Source of the DNA: Chloroflexota bacterium
Lineage (GTDB): Bacteria; Chloroflexota; Limnocylindria; Limnocylindrales; CSP1-4
Assembly (NCBI GenBank): GCA_004298915.1
Contig: SCTE01000284.1
Coordinates: 1 to 7,196, forward strand
Reading direction: 5' to 3'
Length of the DNA stretch: 7,196 nt
Shown here: positions 1 to 6,779 of the stretch, piece after piece
How positions within the stretch are numbered: the first letter of the stretch is position 1
Layout of the letters: the number at the start of each line of letters is the position of its first letter
Position numbers and translations under genes: made by a program
Notes under the pieces: model-generated
What the model was told of the DNA's origin: nothing
What the model saw: only the letters and a program-made list of their open reading frames with translations
Database searches by the model: none

Positions 1-785
1 GCCAGACGATCGCCATGCTGACCGGCGGGATCGACCTGTCGGTCGGCGCGGTGGCCTCGATGTCGGGCTTCCTGGTCTCGACCCTGGTCAACGGACCGGG
101 CGTGGAAGCCGGGATCGTCGCCGCCCTGATCGCCGCGGCCATCGCCGGTCTCGTCACCGGGCTGGGCGTCGGGGTCTTCCGGGTCCACCCGCTGATCATG
201 ACCCTGGCCATGAGCCTCGTCGTCCTGGGCCTGGCGAACGTGTGGCAGATCCAGATGGTCCAGACCGGTGTCGGCGTCCCCGAGGGGCTCCGGCAGGTTG
301 GCTCGGAGAGCTTCCTCGACATCTTCCCGAACAGCCTGTTCGTGTTCGTGCCGGTTGCCATCGTTCTCCTCGTCGGGCTGCGCCGGACCGGCTACGGGCG
401 CCTGCTCTTTGCCGTCGGGGACAATCCCGTCGCCGCCCGGCTCTCGGGCGCACGGTCGTGGCAGGTCCTGACGCTCCTCTACGTGATCTCGGCCGTCATG
501 GCCGCGATCGCCGGGTTCCTGTACGCGGGCCTGACCAACGTCGCCAGCGTGACCCTCGTCGCGTCCGAGGTCCTGCCGTCCGTCGCGGCGGCGGTCATCG
601 GAGGCACGTCGATCCTGGGCGGGCGCGGCGGCTATGGCGGCACGATCGTGGGTGCCCTGATCCTGACCGTCGTCGCGTCGCTCCTGTCGTCGCTCGGGTA
701 TCCCGAGGCCGTCCGCCAGGTCCTGTTCGGGTCGATCATCATCGCGGTCGCGGCCGCCTACACGCGGGTCACCGCCGAGGGCTGA
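1..785 (+). CDS. Sugar-type ABC transporter permease, RbsC-like family, 5'-truncated by the window edge
   Basis: This is an integral inner-membrane subunit that would pair with an ATPase and a periplasmic or lipoprotein substrate-binding protein to import a sugar or sugar-like compound. The reading frame is open to the left edge and reads QTIAM before the first visible Met, so the Met at 15 is internal and roughly 60-80 N-terminal residues are missing compared with the usual 320-340. The family signature GGIDLSVG lies at visible residues 4-11. Hydrophobic segments lie at about 32-57, 59-79, 107-122, 151-171, 188-204, 210-229 and 235-253. The cytoplasmic loop of the family follows RRTGYGRLLFAVGDNPVAA (123-141), and the conserved IGGTSILGGRGG is at 195-206. 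Ribose, xylose, inositol and autoinducer-2 transporters share this fold, so the ligand is unknown. The gene stops just before the convergent catabolic cluster. The partner transporter genes are presumably upstream, outside the window. Confidence 0.93.
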   Translation, partial: QTIAMLTGGIDLSVGAVASMSGFLVSTLVNGPGVEAGIVAALIAAAIAGLVTGLGVGVFRVHPLIMTLAMSLVVLGLANVWQIQMVQTGVGVPEGLRQVGSESFLDIFPNSLFVFVPVAIVLLVGLRRTGYGRLLFAVGDNPVAARLSGARSWQVLTLLYVISAVMAAIAGFLYAGLTNVASVTLVASEVLPSVAAAVIGGTSILGGRGGYGGTIVGALILTVVASLLSSLGYPEAVRQVLFGSIIIAVAAAYTRVTAEG

Positions 786-798
786 CCGCCCTTCGCAG

Positions 799-835
799 GC
801 GCCGCTGCCGGCCCACGCTGACCTCGCGGCGGCGC
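799..835. terminator. Possible bidirectional hairpin between convergent genes
   Basis: The 51-base gap between the permease stop (785) and the creatininase-like stop (837-839) contains an inverted repeat. Bases 799-808 can pair with 826-835 as a 10-bp stem with one G-U pair, closing a 17-base loop. A competing 7-bp stem (816-822 with 836-842) is also possible. The position between two converging transcription units fits a shared terminator. Neither side has a U-tract, so intrinsic termination is not demonstrated, and GC-rich DNA makes such pairings by chance. Confidence 0.35.
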
Positions 836-836
836 G

Positions 837-1625
837 TCAGCGGGCCGGCATCGCCCCGAACGTCCGCTCGACGTCGTCGAGCATCCGGACCGTCGCATCC
901 GCCACGACGCTCAGGTAGCGCTCGCCGTATGCGACCGATGCCTCTCGAGCGTCGCCCCAGGTCCCGGACTGCGATGCGCGATGGACGGACCCGGGCGTTG
1001 AGAAGAAGAACGCCGTGTGGACCGCGGGCGCATTCGTGACCGCCGGGAACGGCGGCAATTCGGCGTTCGCGTGGTCGAGGTCCACGAGGTCGGGATTGAT
1101 CGCCATCACCGCCGAGGTCTCGCCGCGATTCGCGTGGAGGCCCGTGGTCGGTCCGAAGAACTCGCCCGCCTCGTCGGCCGTCATCCCATCCCAGTAGTTG
1201 ATGGGGAAGGCTCGCACGCCCGCCGGCAGGCGGTCGGCCGCGTTGGCACAGGCATAGGCGATGGCGTAGGTGTTGTCGTAGTGCCCGTTGAGGAACACGA
1301 TCCGGGTGAACCCGGCCGTGGCCAGCGAGGCCGCGACGTCCTCGACCACGGCCATGAACGTCGGAATGCGCAGGTTGACGACCCCGGTGAACCCGACGTG
1401 CGGGTAGGACAGCCCGTAGTTGATCGATGGAGCGACGAGTGCGCCGACGCGGGGCGCCACACGCCGGGCAACCTCCTGCGGGACGAAGACGTCGGTCAGG
1501 AGCGGGCCGTGCGGCCCATGCTGCTCCGTGGAGCCCGTCGGGACGATGACGGTCTGGTGATCGACCAGGAACGCCTCGACCTCGCGATTGGTCATCTCGC
1601 CCATGAATACGGTCGGCGGCTTCAT
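837..1625 (-). CDS. Creatininase-family metal-dependent amidohydrolase
   Basis: The 262-residue protein matches the creatininase family (creatinine amidohydrolase and relatives such as MftE, the formamide hydrolase ArfB and inosose hydrolases), a cytosolic di-metal hydrolase fold. The first metal motif PTGSTEQHGPHGPLLTD (residues 29-45) supplies Glu34, His36 and Asp45. NGHYDN (113-118) gives His115 plus Asp117 in place of the Glu of true creatininase (NGHYEN). His164 in HANRGETS (164-171) aligns with the catalytic His178 of Pseudomonas creatininase, and Trp145 with its Trp154, but the second Trp (174) appears to be Thr160. This alignment is from memory. TWGD at 222-225 is also typical of the family. 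An AGGAGG ribosome site sits 6 bases before the ATG. It is the last gene of the cluster, 16 bases after the FAH-like gene. The substrate is probably a cyclic amide or related ring rather than creatinine. Family assignment is secure; the reaction is not. Confidence 0.92.
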   Translation of the reverse strand: MKPPTVFMGEMTNREVEAFLVDHQTVIVPTGSTEQHGPHGPLLTDVFVPQEVARRVAPRVGALVAPSINYGLSYPHVGFTGVVNLRIPTFMAVVEDVAASLATAGFTRIVFLNGHYDNTYAIAYACANAADRLPAGVRAFPINYWDGMTADEAGEFFGPTTGLHANRGETSAVMAINPDLVDLDHANAELPPFPAVTNAPAVHTAFFFSTPGSVHRASQSGTWGDAREASVAYGERYLSVVADATVRMLDDVERTFGAMPAR

Positions 1626-1631
1626 CGGATC

Positions 1632-1637
1632 CCTCCT
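1632..1637 (-). promoter_or_regulatory. Strong Shine-Dalgarno site for the creatininase-like gene
   Basis: Read on the - strand this is AGGAGG, six bases upstream of the ATG at 1625. It lies wholly inside the 16-base gap after the FAH-like stop codon (1642-1644). It fixes the start of the creatininase-like gene and suggests independent, efficient ribosome entry for the last gene of the cluster, unlike the overlapping genes upstream. Confidence 0.8.
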
Positions 1638-1641
1638 CTGG

Positions 1642-2490
1642 TCAGGCGATGGTCGTGGTGAGTTCGCCGATTCCCTCGATCCAGACCGTGGCGACGTCCC
1701 CGGTCTGCAGGTGGCGATCGGGTCCGAGTGGCCCGGCGAGCCGGGCCGGCGTCCCGGTCGCGATCAGGTCGCCGGGTCGGAGCACGACGTGACGGCTCAG
1801 GTAGGCGATCACCTCGGGGATCGAGAAGCGCAACTGTGATGTTGAGCCATCCTGGATCGCGATGTCGTTGATGGTGCAGCCGAGGCGGAGGTCGGTCGGA
1901 TCGATCTCGTCGGCGGTCACGATCACGGGACCGACCGGGCAGAACCCGGGCATCGACTTGCCGAGGAGCCACTGGTCACCGTCGAGCCACGGGTCACGTG
2001 ACGAGACATCGTTGATGCACGTGTACCCGAACACGTGGGCCATGGCGTCCTCGGGTGTCACGGCGGCTGCCTCGAGCCCGATGACGACGCCGAGCTCGAC
2101 CTCCGCGTCGACGTTGGCGGTGAGCATCCGGTCCCAGGCCAGCGTTGCCCCGTGGCCCGCGACGGAACCCGGCAGCTTGGCGTAGACCATCGGCCGCTGC
2201 GGCCGGTCGCGGTCAGGCCCGCTCGCGGGACCGTAGTTGAGTCCGACCGCGAAGATCGAGCCGGGATCCGGGATCGCCGGTCCCAGCTCCAGCTCGGCGA
2301 GCGCCATAGACGGCCGATCCGGTCGCTCGTCCAACCAGGCACGAATCGCTGCGAGGCCCGGGATGCCGGCGGCGGCGATCTCGCGGACCGAGCTGGGGCC
2401 GGACGCGTCGATGTCGAGCGGCACCGCACGATCGCCGAGCACCGCCGCGACCCGGGTCCGGTCGGCGTCGAGGAACGTCGCGAATCGCAT
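1642..2490 (-). CDS. Fumarylacetoacetate hydrolase (FAH) family protein
   Basis: The 282-residue protein has the usual FAH-family arrangement: a variable N-terminal part (about 1-70) and the FAH catalytic domain (about 75-282). Members hydrolyse C-C bonds of beta-diketo acids, decarboxylate oxaloacetate or dehydrate sugar acids in the cytosol, using Mg or Mn. The metal ligands are present: Glu130 and Glu132 in VDAEVEL, and Asp161 in NDVSSRD (160-166). Lys178 in GKS, GPVIVTADEI (187-196), the GDLIATGTP motif (240-248) and the terminal GDV...IEGIGEL are also conserved. The lid motif GxNYxxHxxE is altered: after GLNY (83-86) the expected His is Ala89 and the expected Glu is Pro92. The ATG lies only 3 bases after the stop of the AroE-like gene and has no clear ribosome site, so translation is probably coupled. 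The fold is certain; hydrolase, dehydratase and isomerase activities are all open. Confidence 0.93.
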   Translation of the reverse strand: MRFATFLDADRTRVAAVLGDRAVPLDIDASGPSSVREIAAAGIPGLAAIRAWLDERPDRPSMALAELELGPAIPDPGSIFAVGLNYGPASGPDRDRPQRPMVYAKLPGSVAGHGATLAWDRMLTANVDAEVELGVVIGLEAAAVTPEDAMAHVFGYTCINDVSSRDPWLDGDQWLLGKSMPGFCPVGPVIVTADEIDPTDLRLGCTINDIAIQDGSTSQLRFSIPEVIAYLSRHVVLRPGDLIATGTPARLAGPLGPDRHLQTGDVATVWIEGIGELTTTIA

Positions 2491-2493
2491 CGA

Positions 2494-3351
2494 TCAGGCC
2501 GATGCGTGCGGATCGGCGAGGAGCGGCGCGACCGCGGCCCGCATGACGCCGTCCATGCCGCCGACCCCGGTCCAGCGCTCGAAGGCGATCGCCGCCTGGG
2601 CAATGAGCATCTCGGATCCGTTCGCGGCGCGCAGTCCGCGGACCCGGGCGGCGCGGAGGAGGGGCGTCTCGGCCGGGACGTAGACGAGGTCGAAGACGGT
2701 CGCGGACGGCGACAGGGCGGCGACGTCGAGGGTCGACCCCGGATCGATCATGCCGACCGTCGTGGCGTTCACCGCAAGGTCCGCGTCCGCCAGCGCCGCC
2801 ACGACCCGGGAGGAATCCGGGGCCATCACCTCGAGCCGGCCGCGGGCGATACCGGCGAACCGATCCGCGATGGCGTGCGCGGAGCTGAGCGTCCGATTGA
2901 CGATCACGACGCGCCCGGCGCCCGCGGTGAGGCAGGCATGGACCACCGCGTGCGCCGCCCCGCCGGCCCCGGCGACAACCACCGCGGCGCCATCGAGCGA
3001 TCGTCCCATGGCCCGCTCGACGCCGACCCGGAACCCCGGGCCGTCGGAGTTGAAGCCGACCAGGCGCCCATCCGAGGCCCGAACGACGTTGTTCACGGCG
3101 CCGATCGCGGCCGCGTCCGGCTCGACCTCGTCCACGAGGTCCGCGACGACCCGCTTGTACGGGGCGGTGACCCCGAGCCCGAGGAAGTCGGACCCGCGGG
3201 CCTCGGCGACGGCTCCCGCGACCGCGTCTGGCTCGATCTCGAGCAGCTCGTAGCGGGCGTCGATCCCGGCCACCTCGAACGCGGCGTTGTGCATCACCAC
3301 CGAGTGCCGGCGCTTGAGCGGGCGGCCGAGCAGCGCGACGCGGCGGGTCAC
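2494..3351 (-). CDS. Shikimate dehydrogenase (AroE) family oxidoreductase, altered substrate motif
   Basis: The 285-residue, two-domain protein is of the AroE/YdiB family, which reduces 3-dehydroshikimate or oxidises quinate/shikimate with NAD(P). Conserved features are Ser17 and MHN (20-22), VTAPYK (61-66) with catalytic-type Lys66, AVNN (85-88), Asp103 in GFNSDGPG, the nucleotide-binding loop GAGGAAHA (128-135), NRT (152-154), typical of NADP-preferring members, NATTVGM (195-201), DLVY..ETPLL (221-232) and Gln252 in MLIAQAA. The first of the two shikimate-carboxylate serines in the HSLSP motif is replaced by Arg15 (segment PLKRRHSVVMHN), and the usual Asn before VT is Gly60. The start is GTG, within a GTGA overlap with the stop of the upstream monooxygenase gene, and no ribosome site is visible. 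A catabolic or secondary-metabolism paralogue is more likely than the housekeeping biosynthetic enzyme, because of these changes and the catabolic neighbours. That is inference. Confidence 0.92.
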   Translation of the reverse strand: MTRRVALLGRPLKRRHSVVMHNAAFEVAGIDARYELLEIEPDAVAGAVAEARGSDFLGLGVTAPYKRVVADLVDEVEPDAAAIGAVNNVVRASDGRLVGFNSDGPGFRVGVERAMGRSLDGAAVVVAGAGGAAHAVVHACLTAGAGRVVIVNRTLSSAHAIADRFAGIARGRLEVMAPDSSRVVAALADADLAVNATTVGMIDPGSTLDVAALSPSATVFDLVYVPAETPLLRAARVRGLRAANGSEMLIAQAAIAFERWTGVGGMDGVMRAAVAPLLADPHASA

Positions 3352-4406
3352 GAGGCCGCGGCTGGGACCGGGTTCCGGATCGGGCGACGGACCGGGCCGG
3401 CCGTCGCCGGGAAGACGACGTTCGGGATGATCTCGTCGACCCAGTGCTGGAGCTGGCCGGGATCCGGGGTCATCGTGTGGAGGATGAACTGCTCGACGCC
3501 GGCGTCGGCCCGTTCCTGGAGCGAGCCGATGATCTCGTCCGGGGTACCGAACAGATAGACCGATTCGAGATACTGCTCCCCACGCTCGGCGCTCATGACC
3601 TTGAGGAAGGCGCGGTGCTGCTCCTCGCGGGCCTTCACCGGATCGTTGGTCATGACGAGGTGCAGGAAGTTCTCGTGCGCGACGGCGACCTCGGTCGGGT
3701 CCTGGCCGTTCTCGCGGAAGAACGCCTGGAGCTCGCGCCAGTCGCGCGCGATCTCGGCCGGCGGGCAGGTCGGTCGCGGGATCCAGCCGTCGGCGCGGAG
3801 CGTTCGGGCCTTGACCGACTTCACGAACTTCGGGACATCGGGCGACTTTGGATCGGCCAGCTGGGAGCCGCCGCCGACCCAGATCGCGGGCCGCTGGGCC
3901 GTGCGTGGCTCGATGAAGACGTCATCCACCGAGTAGAACTCGCCGTGATAGGTGACCCGCTCGCCGGCGAACAGCGGCAGCATGATGTCGAGCATCTCGT
4001 CGGTCCGCTTGCCGCGCTCGGACTTGTGCACCCCGACGGCTTCGTACTCCGCGTCGTTCCACCCGACGCCCGCGCCGAGGATCACCCGGTCGTCGGACAG
4101 GAACTGGAGCGTCGCGAGCTCCTTGGCCAGGAGGACCGGGTTGCGGAGCGGCATGATCAGGATCGACGTGCCGAGGCGGACGCGCTCCGTCGCGCCGGCA
4201 GCCACGCCGAGCGCCATCAGCGGCTCGAGCCAGTTGACCGAGTAGAACCGCCTCGCGGCGAGCAGGTGATCGGTGATGAACAGGGAGTCGAACCCGAGGT
4301 CCTCCACCGTCCGGGCGAACGACTTGATCCCGCGGGCCCGCTCGGGACCGTCGCCTTCCCAGATGTAGGACGGGAGAAAGACCCCGAACCGGCCGACTTC
4401 ACTCAT
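3348..4406 (-). CDS. LLM-class (luciferase-like) flavin-dependent oxidoreductase
   Basis: The 352-residue protein is of the bacterial luciferase-like superfamily, a TIM-barrel fold using reduced FMN or coenzyme F420. Family members carry out monooxygenation, Baeyer-Villiger oxidation, desulfonation or F420-dependent hydride transfer. Diagnostic stretches are the N-terminal strand FGVFLPS (7-13), GFDSLFITDHLL (38-49), VRLGTSILIMPLRNP (76-90), AKELATLQFLSDDRVILGAG (94-113), GWNDAEYEAVG (115-125), RGKRTDEML (131-139), the C-terminal barrel strand RPAIWVGGGS (172-181) and LFGTPDEI (285-292). There is no signal peptide, so it should be cytosolic. Sequence alone does not separate FMN from F420 use. 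No flavin reductase gene is in the window, so an FMN enzyme would need one from elsewhere. The ATG start has a GGAGGG site 9 bases upstream. The stop overlaps the start of the AroE-like gene by 4 bases, linking the two translationally. Confidence 0.95.
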   Translation of the reverse strand: MSEVGRFGVFLPSYIWEGDGPERARGIKSFARTVEDLGFDSLFITDHLLAARRFYSVNWLEPLMALGVAAGATERVRLGTSILIMPLRNPVLLAKELATLQFLSDDRVILGAGVGWNDAEYEAVGVHKSERGKRTDEMLDIMLPLFAGERVTYHGEFYSVDDVFIEPRTAQRPAIWVGGGSQLADPKSPDVPKFVKSVKARTLRADGWIPRPTCPPAEIARDWRELQAFFRENGQDPTEVAVAHENFLHLVMTNDPVKAREEQHRAFLKVMSAERGEQYLESVYLFGTPDEIIGSLQERADAGVEQFILHTMTPDPGQLQHWVDEIIPNVVFPATAGPVRRPIRNPVPAAAS

Positions 4407-4415
4407 GCGTGGGCA

Positions 4416-4421
4416 CCCTCC
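4416..4421 (-). promoter_or_regulatory. Shine-Dalgarno site for the LLM oxidoreductase gene
   Basis: Read on the - strand this is GGAGGG, nine bases before the ATG at 4406, inside the 37-base gap after the enoyl-CoA hydratase stop. This is the longest gap in the - strand cluster. It supports the chosen start and marks a fresh ribosome entry point between the CoA genes and the oxygenase block. I see no convincing promoter in the gap. Confidence 0.7.
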
Positions 4422-4443
4422 GTGGCGGTGTGGTCGTTTTGCG

Positions 4444-5223
4444 TCACCGACCCCGGTACTCGGGATCGCGCTTGGCGAAGAACGCTGACGCGCCCTCGAG
4501 CATGTCGTCGCTGGCGAAGACGCGCACGGATGCGGCCAGCTCGGCGGCGAGACCGTCGCTGATCGCGGCGTCCTCGGCGATGGCGATGAGCCGCTTCGCC
4601 TCGCGGACCGCGAGCGGGCCTCGGAGCGCGATCTCGGCGCCGATGGCGGTCGCCCGCGCGACGGCCTCCCCCGCCGGGACGACCTCGTGGACGAGCCCGA
4701 TCCGCGCTGCCTCGGCAGCGGACAGCACGTTCCCGGTCAGGATCATCTCGCGGGCGCGGGCCGTGCCGACGATGCGCGGCAACCGCTGGGTCCCGCCCGC
4801 GCCCGGCGTCACCGCGAGGCGCACTTCGGGCAGGCCGAGCTTCGCCCGCTCGGACGCGACGCGGATATCGCAGCACAGCGCCAGTTCGAGGCCACCGCCC
4901 AGGGCGTTTCCCTCGATGGCGGCGATCGTCGGCATCGGGAGTTCGGCAAGCCGACGCGCCACGCCACTCTCGAGTTCGTGCCGGGCCCGGCCGCCGGGTC
5001 CGCGCTGGGATTCGAATTCGCCGACGTGCGACCCCGCAGAGAAGGCGCGGTCGCCGGATCCACCGACGACGACGGCACGGACGTCGTCCGCGGACGTTGC
5101 CTCGAGGGTCGCCAGGGCCGCATCGAGTTCCCTCAGGAGGTCCTCGGTAACGAGGTTCAGGGGCGGGTTGACGAGGCGGAGCTGCGCTACGCGGCCCAGC
5201 TCCAGCGTGACGAGGCCGCTCAT
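4444..5223 (-). CDS. Enoyl-CoA hydratase/isomerase family protein
   Basis: The 259-residue crotonase-fold protein would act on a CoA thioester in the cytosol, most simply by hydrating a 2-enoyl-CoA. Its length is normal for the family. The oxyanion-hole and CoA-binding segment is FSAGSHVGEF (61-70), with His66 where AGAD-type members have Asp. GNALGGGLELALCCDIR (105-121) carries Glu113, and GLPEVRLAVTPGAGGTQRLPR (130-150) carries Glu133. These correspond to the two catalytic glutamates of rat hydratase (Glu144 and Glu164), so hydratase chemistry is plausible rather than only isomerase. AKRLI (209-213) and the C-terminal helix ending AFFAKRDPEYRGR are typical. The ATG overlaps the CoA-transferase stop as ATGA and has no ribosome site of its own. 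It presumably acts on the thioester made by the CoA-transferase. A ring-opening hydrolase or aldolase-type crotonase role is not excluded. Confidence 0.95.
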   Translation of the reverse strand: MSGLVTLELGRVAQLRLVNPPLNLVTEDLLRELDAALATLEATSADDVRAVVVGGSGDRAFSAGSHVGEFESQRGPGGRARHELESGVARRLAELPMPTIAAIEGNALGGGLELALCCDIRVASERAKLGLPEVRLAVTPGAGGTQRLPRIVGTARAREMILTGNVLSAAEAARIGLVHEVVPAGEAVARATAIGAEIALRGPLAVREAKRLIAIAEDAAISDGLAAELAASVRVFASDDMLEGASAFFAKRDPEYRGR

Positions 5224-6779
5224 CCGGCAGCCGCGAAATCGGCGGCGATGCCCATTGGGCCCTTCGCGTAGAGGCGGGCGTCCATCGTCCTGAGGTCATC
5301 GGCCACCCGCGGCCGGAAGCCCATCTGGCCGAGCACGTCCCGTTCGACATCGATGCCCGGAGCGACCTCGGTGAGCACGAGGCCGTCTTCCTCGAGCGCG
5401 AAGACCGCGCGATCCGTCACGTAGCGGACCTGCTGGCCGCGCTCGCGGGCCAGCTGCCCGTTGAACGAGATCTCGCGGACCTCCGGGACGAACTTCCGGA
5501 GGCTGCCCTCGGTCACGATCCGGACGCCGTCGTCGATGTCCAGCTCGAGCCCCTGGGCCGTGAGGGTCCCGACGAAGTTGATGCGGGGCGTCCGGGCGCT
5601 GATGTTCGGGAAGCCACCCGGCCCCCGGACCCGGCCCTCGAAGGCGTGGACGTTGACGTTGCCCTGGGCGTCCACCTCGGCGAAGGACAGGCTCGCGATG
5701 TCGAGTCCGCCGCCGTCGTAGAAGTCGAACATGTTCGGCTGGTCGATCATCGCCTGGTAGTTGAACCCGGCCCCGCCCTCGTTGCCAGGCACCGGCACGC
5801 CGCCGAAGATGCCCTGCTCCACGGTCAGGACCAGCTGGTCGGTGATCCCCTCCTCCCAGGCGACGCGCCCGATGAGCTGGCTGATCCCGAACCCGAGGTT
5901 GCAGATGGCGCCGCGCGGGAACTCGAGGAGCGAACGGCGAGCGATGATCTTGCGGACGTCGAGCGGGAGCGGCGCCTCCGGGGTCACGGGTTTCCGGACC
6001 GAACCGGCGTAGTACGGCGAATCGCGGGTGATGTAGGTCTGCCATTGGTCCGGGTCCACGTAGACGTAGTCGATGAGCGCGCCGGGGACCTTCACGCTCC
6101 GCATCGGCAGGCTGCCGCGGCGGGCCAGCTGGCGGACCTGGGCGATGACGATGCCGCCGCTGTTGCGGGCCGCCATGGCCATCGAGAGCATCTCGCCCTG
6201 GACCGCCTCGCCCTCCATCGTCAGGTTGCCGTCCTCGTCGGCGGTGGTGCCGCGAATGACGGCCACGTCGATCGGGAACGCGTGGAACAGGAGCCACTCG
6301 CGGTCTCGGAGCGTGACGACCTCGACGAGATCCTCGGTCGTCCGCGCGTTCTGCTTGCCGCCGGTGTGGCGCGGGTCCACGTAGGTCCCGAGCCCGACCT
6401 GGGTCACGAGGCCGGGCCGCCCGGCCGCGATCTCGCGGGTCAGCTGCGAGAGCACGCCCTGGGGAAACGAGTAGGACTCGATCTCGTTCGCCTCGACCAG
6501 GGCACCGAGGCGCGGCTCGTTGCCGATGTTGCTGCCGATGGTCCGGCGCATGAGCCCCGGCAGGCCGAGCTGGGAGAAGCCGCGGTCGGCGAAGTCGCCG
6601 ATGCCCACGACGCGGACGGTCGTCAGGTCGCGCGGCCGGCCCTCGGCCGTGAACACGGCCGCGAGTTCGTCGATGAACCGCTGGGGCAGCGCGTGGCCCG
6701 CCCCGGAGCCGCCGATGAGCACGGTCGCTCCATCCGGGACAAGGCCCACGGCGTCCCGGACCTCAACGATCTTCGTCAC
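5220..6779 (-). CDS. Fused class I acyl-CoA:carboxylate CoA-transferase
   Basis: The 519-residue protein joins the alpha- and beta-type halves of class I CoA-transferases in one chain, as in acetate CoA-transferase YdiF and propionate CoA-transferase. Such enzymes move CoA from a donor such as acetyl-CoA or succinyl-CoA to a free carboxylic acid through a glutamyl-CoA intermediate. The alpha half (about 1-260) has the glycine-rich IGGSGAGH (22-29), the GTYVDPRHTGGKQN segment (131-144) and AFPIDVAVIRGTTADEDGN (167-185). The beta half (about 275-519) has ICNLGFGI (292-299) and the active-site segment LTVEQGIFGGVP (318-329) with the likely nucleophile Glu321, followed by Gln where Asn or Ser is usual. 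FYDGGGLDIASLSFAEVDAQGNVN (353-376) is also typical. The start is GTG, overlapping the dehydrogenase stop as GTGA. A GGGGGG run (6788-6793) 8 bases upstream may serve as a weak ribosome site. The acceptor acid is unknown. Confidence 0.95.
   Translation of the reverse strand: MTKIVEVRDAVGLVPDGATVLIGGSGAGHALPQRFIDELAAVFTAEGRPRDLTTVRVVGIGDFADRGFSQLGLPGLMRRTIGSNIGNEPRLGALVEANEIESYSFPQGVLSQLTREIAAGRPGLVTQVGLGTYVDPRHTGGKQNARTTEDLVEVVTLRDREWLLFHAFPIDVAVIRGTTADEDGNLTMEGEAVQGEMLSMAMAARNSGGIVIAQVRQLARRGSLPMRSVKVPGALIDYVYVDPDQWQTYITRDSPYYAGSVRKPVTPEAPLPLDVRKIIARRSLLEFPRGAICNLGFGISQLIGRVAWEEGITDQLVLTVEQGIFGGVPVPGNEGGAGFNYQAMIDQPNMFDFYDGGGLDIASLSFAEVDAQGNVNVHAFEGRVRGPGGFPNISARTPRINFVGTLTAQGLELDIDDGVRIVTEGSLRKFVPEVREISFNGQLARERGQQVRYVTDRAVFALEEDGLVLTEVAPGIDVERDVLGQMGFRPRVADDLRTMDARLYAKGPMGIAADFAAAG

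Noticed and set aside
15..785. Treating the Met at 15 as the start of the ABC permease
   Set aside because: The preceding in-frame codons continue the conserved segment, and the family signature GGIDLSVG would otherwise sit at the very N-terminus, leaving out the first membrane helices.
2494..3351. Naming this gene aroE and calling it the biosynthetic shikimate dehydrogenase
   Set aside because: The substrate-binding Ser is replaced by Arg and the neighbours are catabolic genes rather than aromatic-biosynthesis genes, so only the family name is supported.
2035..3558. 507-codon open frame on the + strand opposite the FAH-like and AroE-like genes
   Set aside because: The translation is rich in Arg, Gly, Asp and His with no recognisable domain and no hydrophobic core. 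It is the antisense shadow expected in high-GC coding DNA, and both genes on the other strand have clear family motifs.
3444..4562. 372-codon open frame on the + strand opposite the LLM oxidoreductase gene
   Set aside because: Low-complexity Arg/Glu/Asp/Leu-rich antisense shadow; the - strand gene carries the full LLM motif set.
4403..5350. 315-codon frame on the - strand overlapping the enoyl-CoA hydratase in another phase
   Set aside because: The translation is Arg/Pro-rich without domains. The alternative frame has both catalytic glutamates and the complete crotonase fold.
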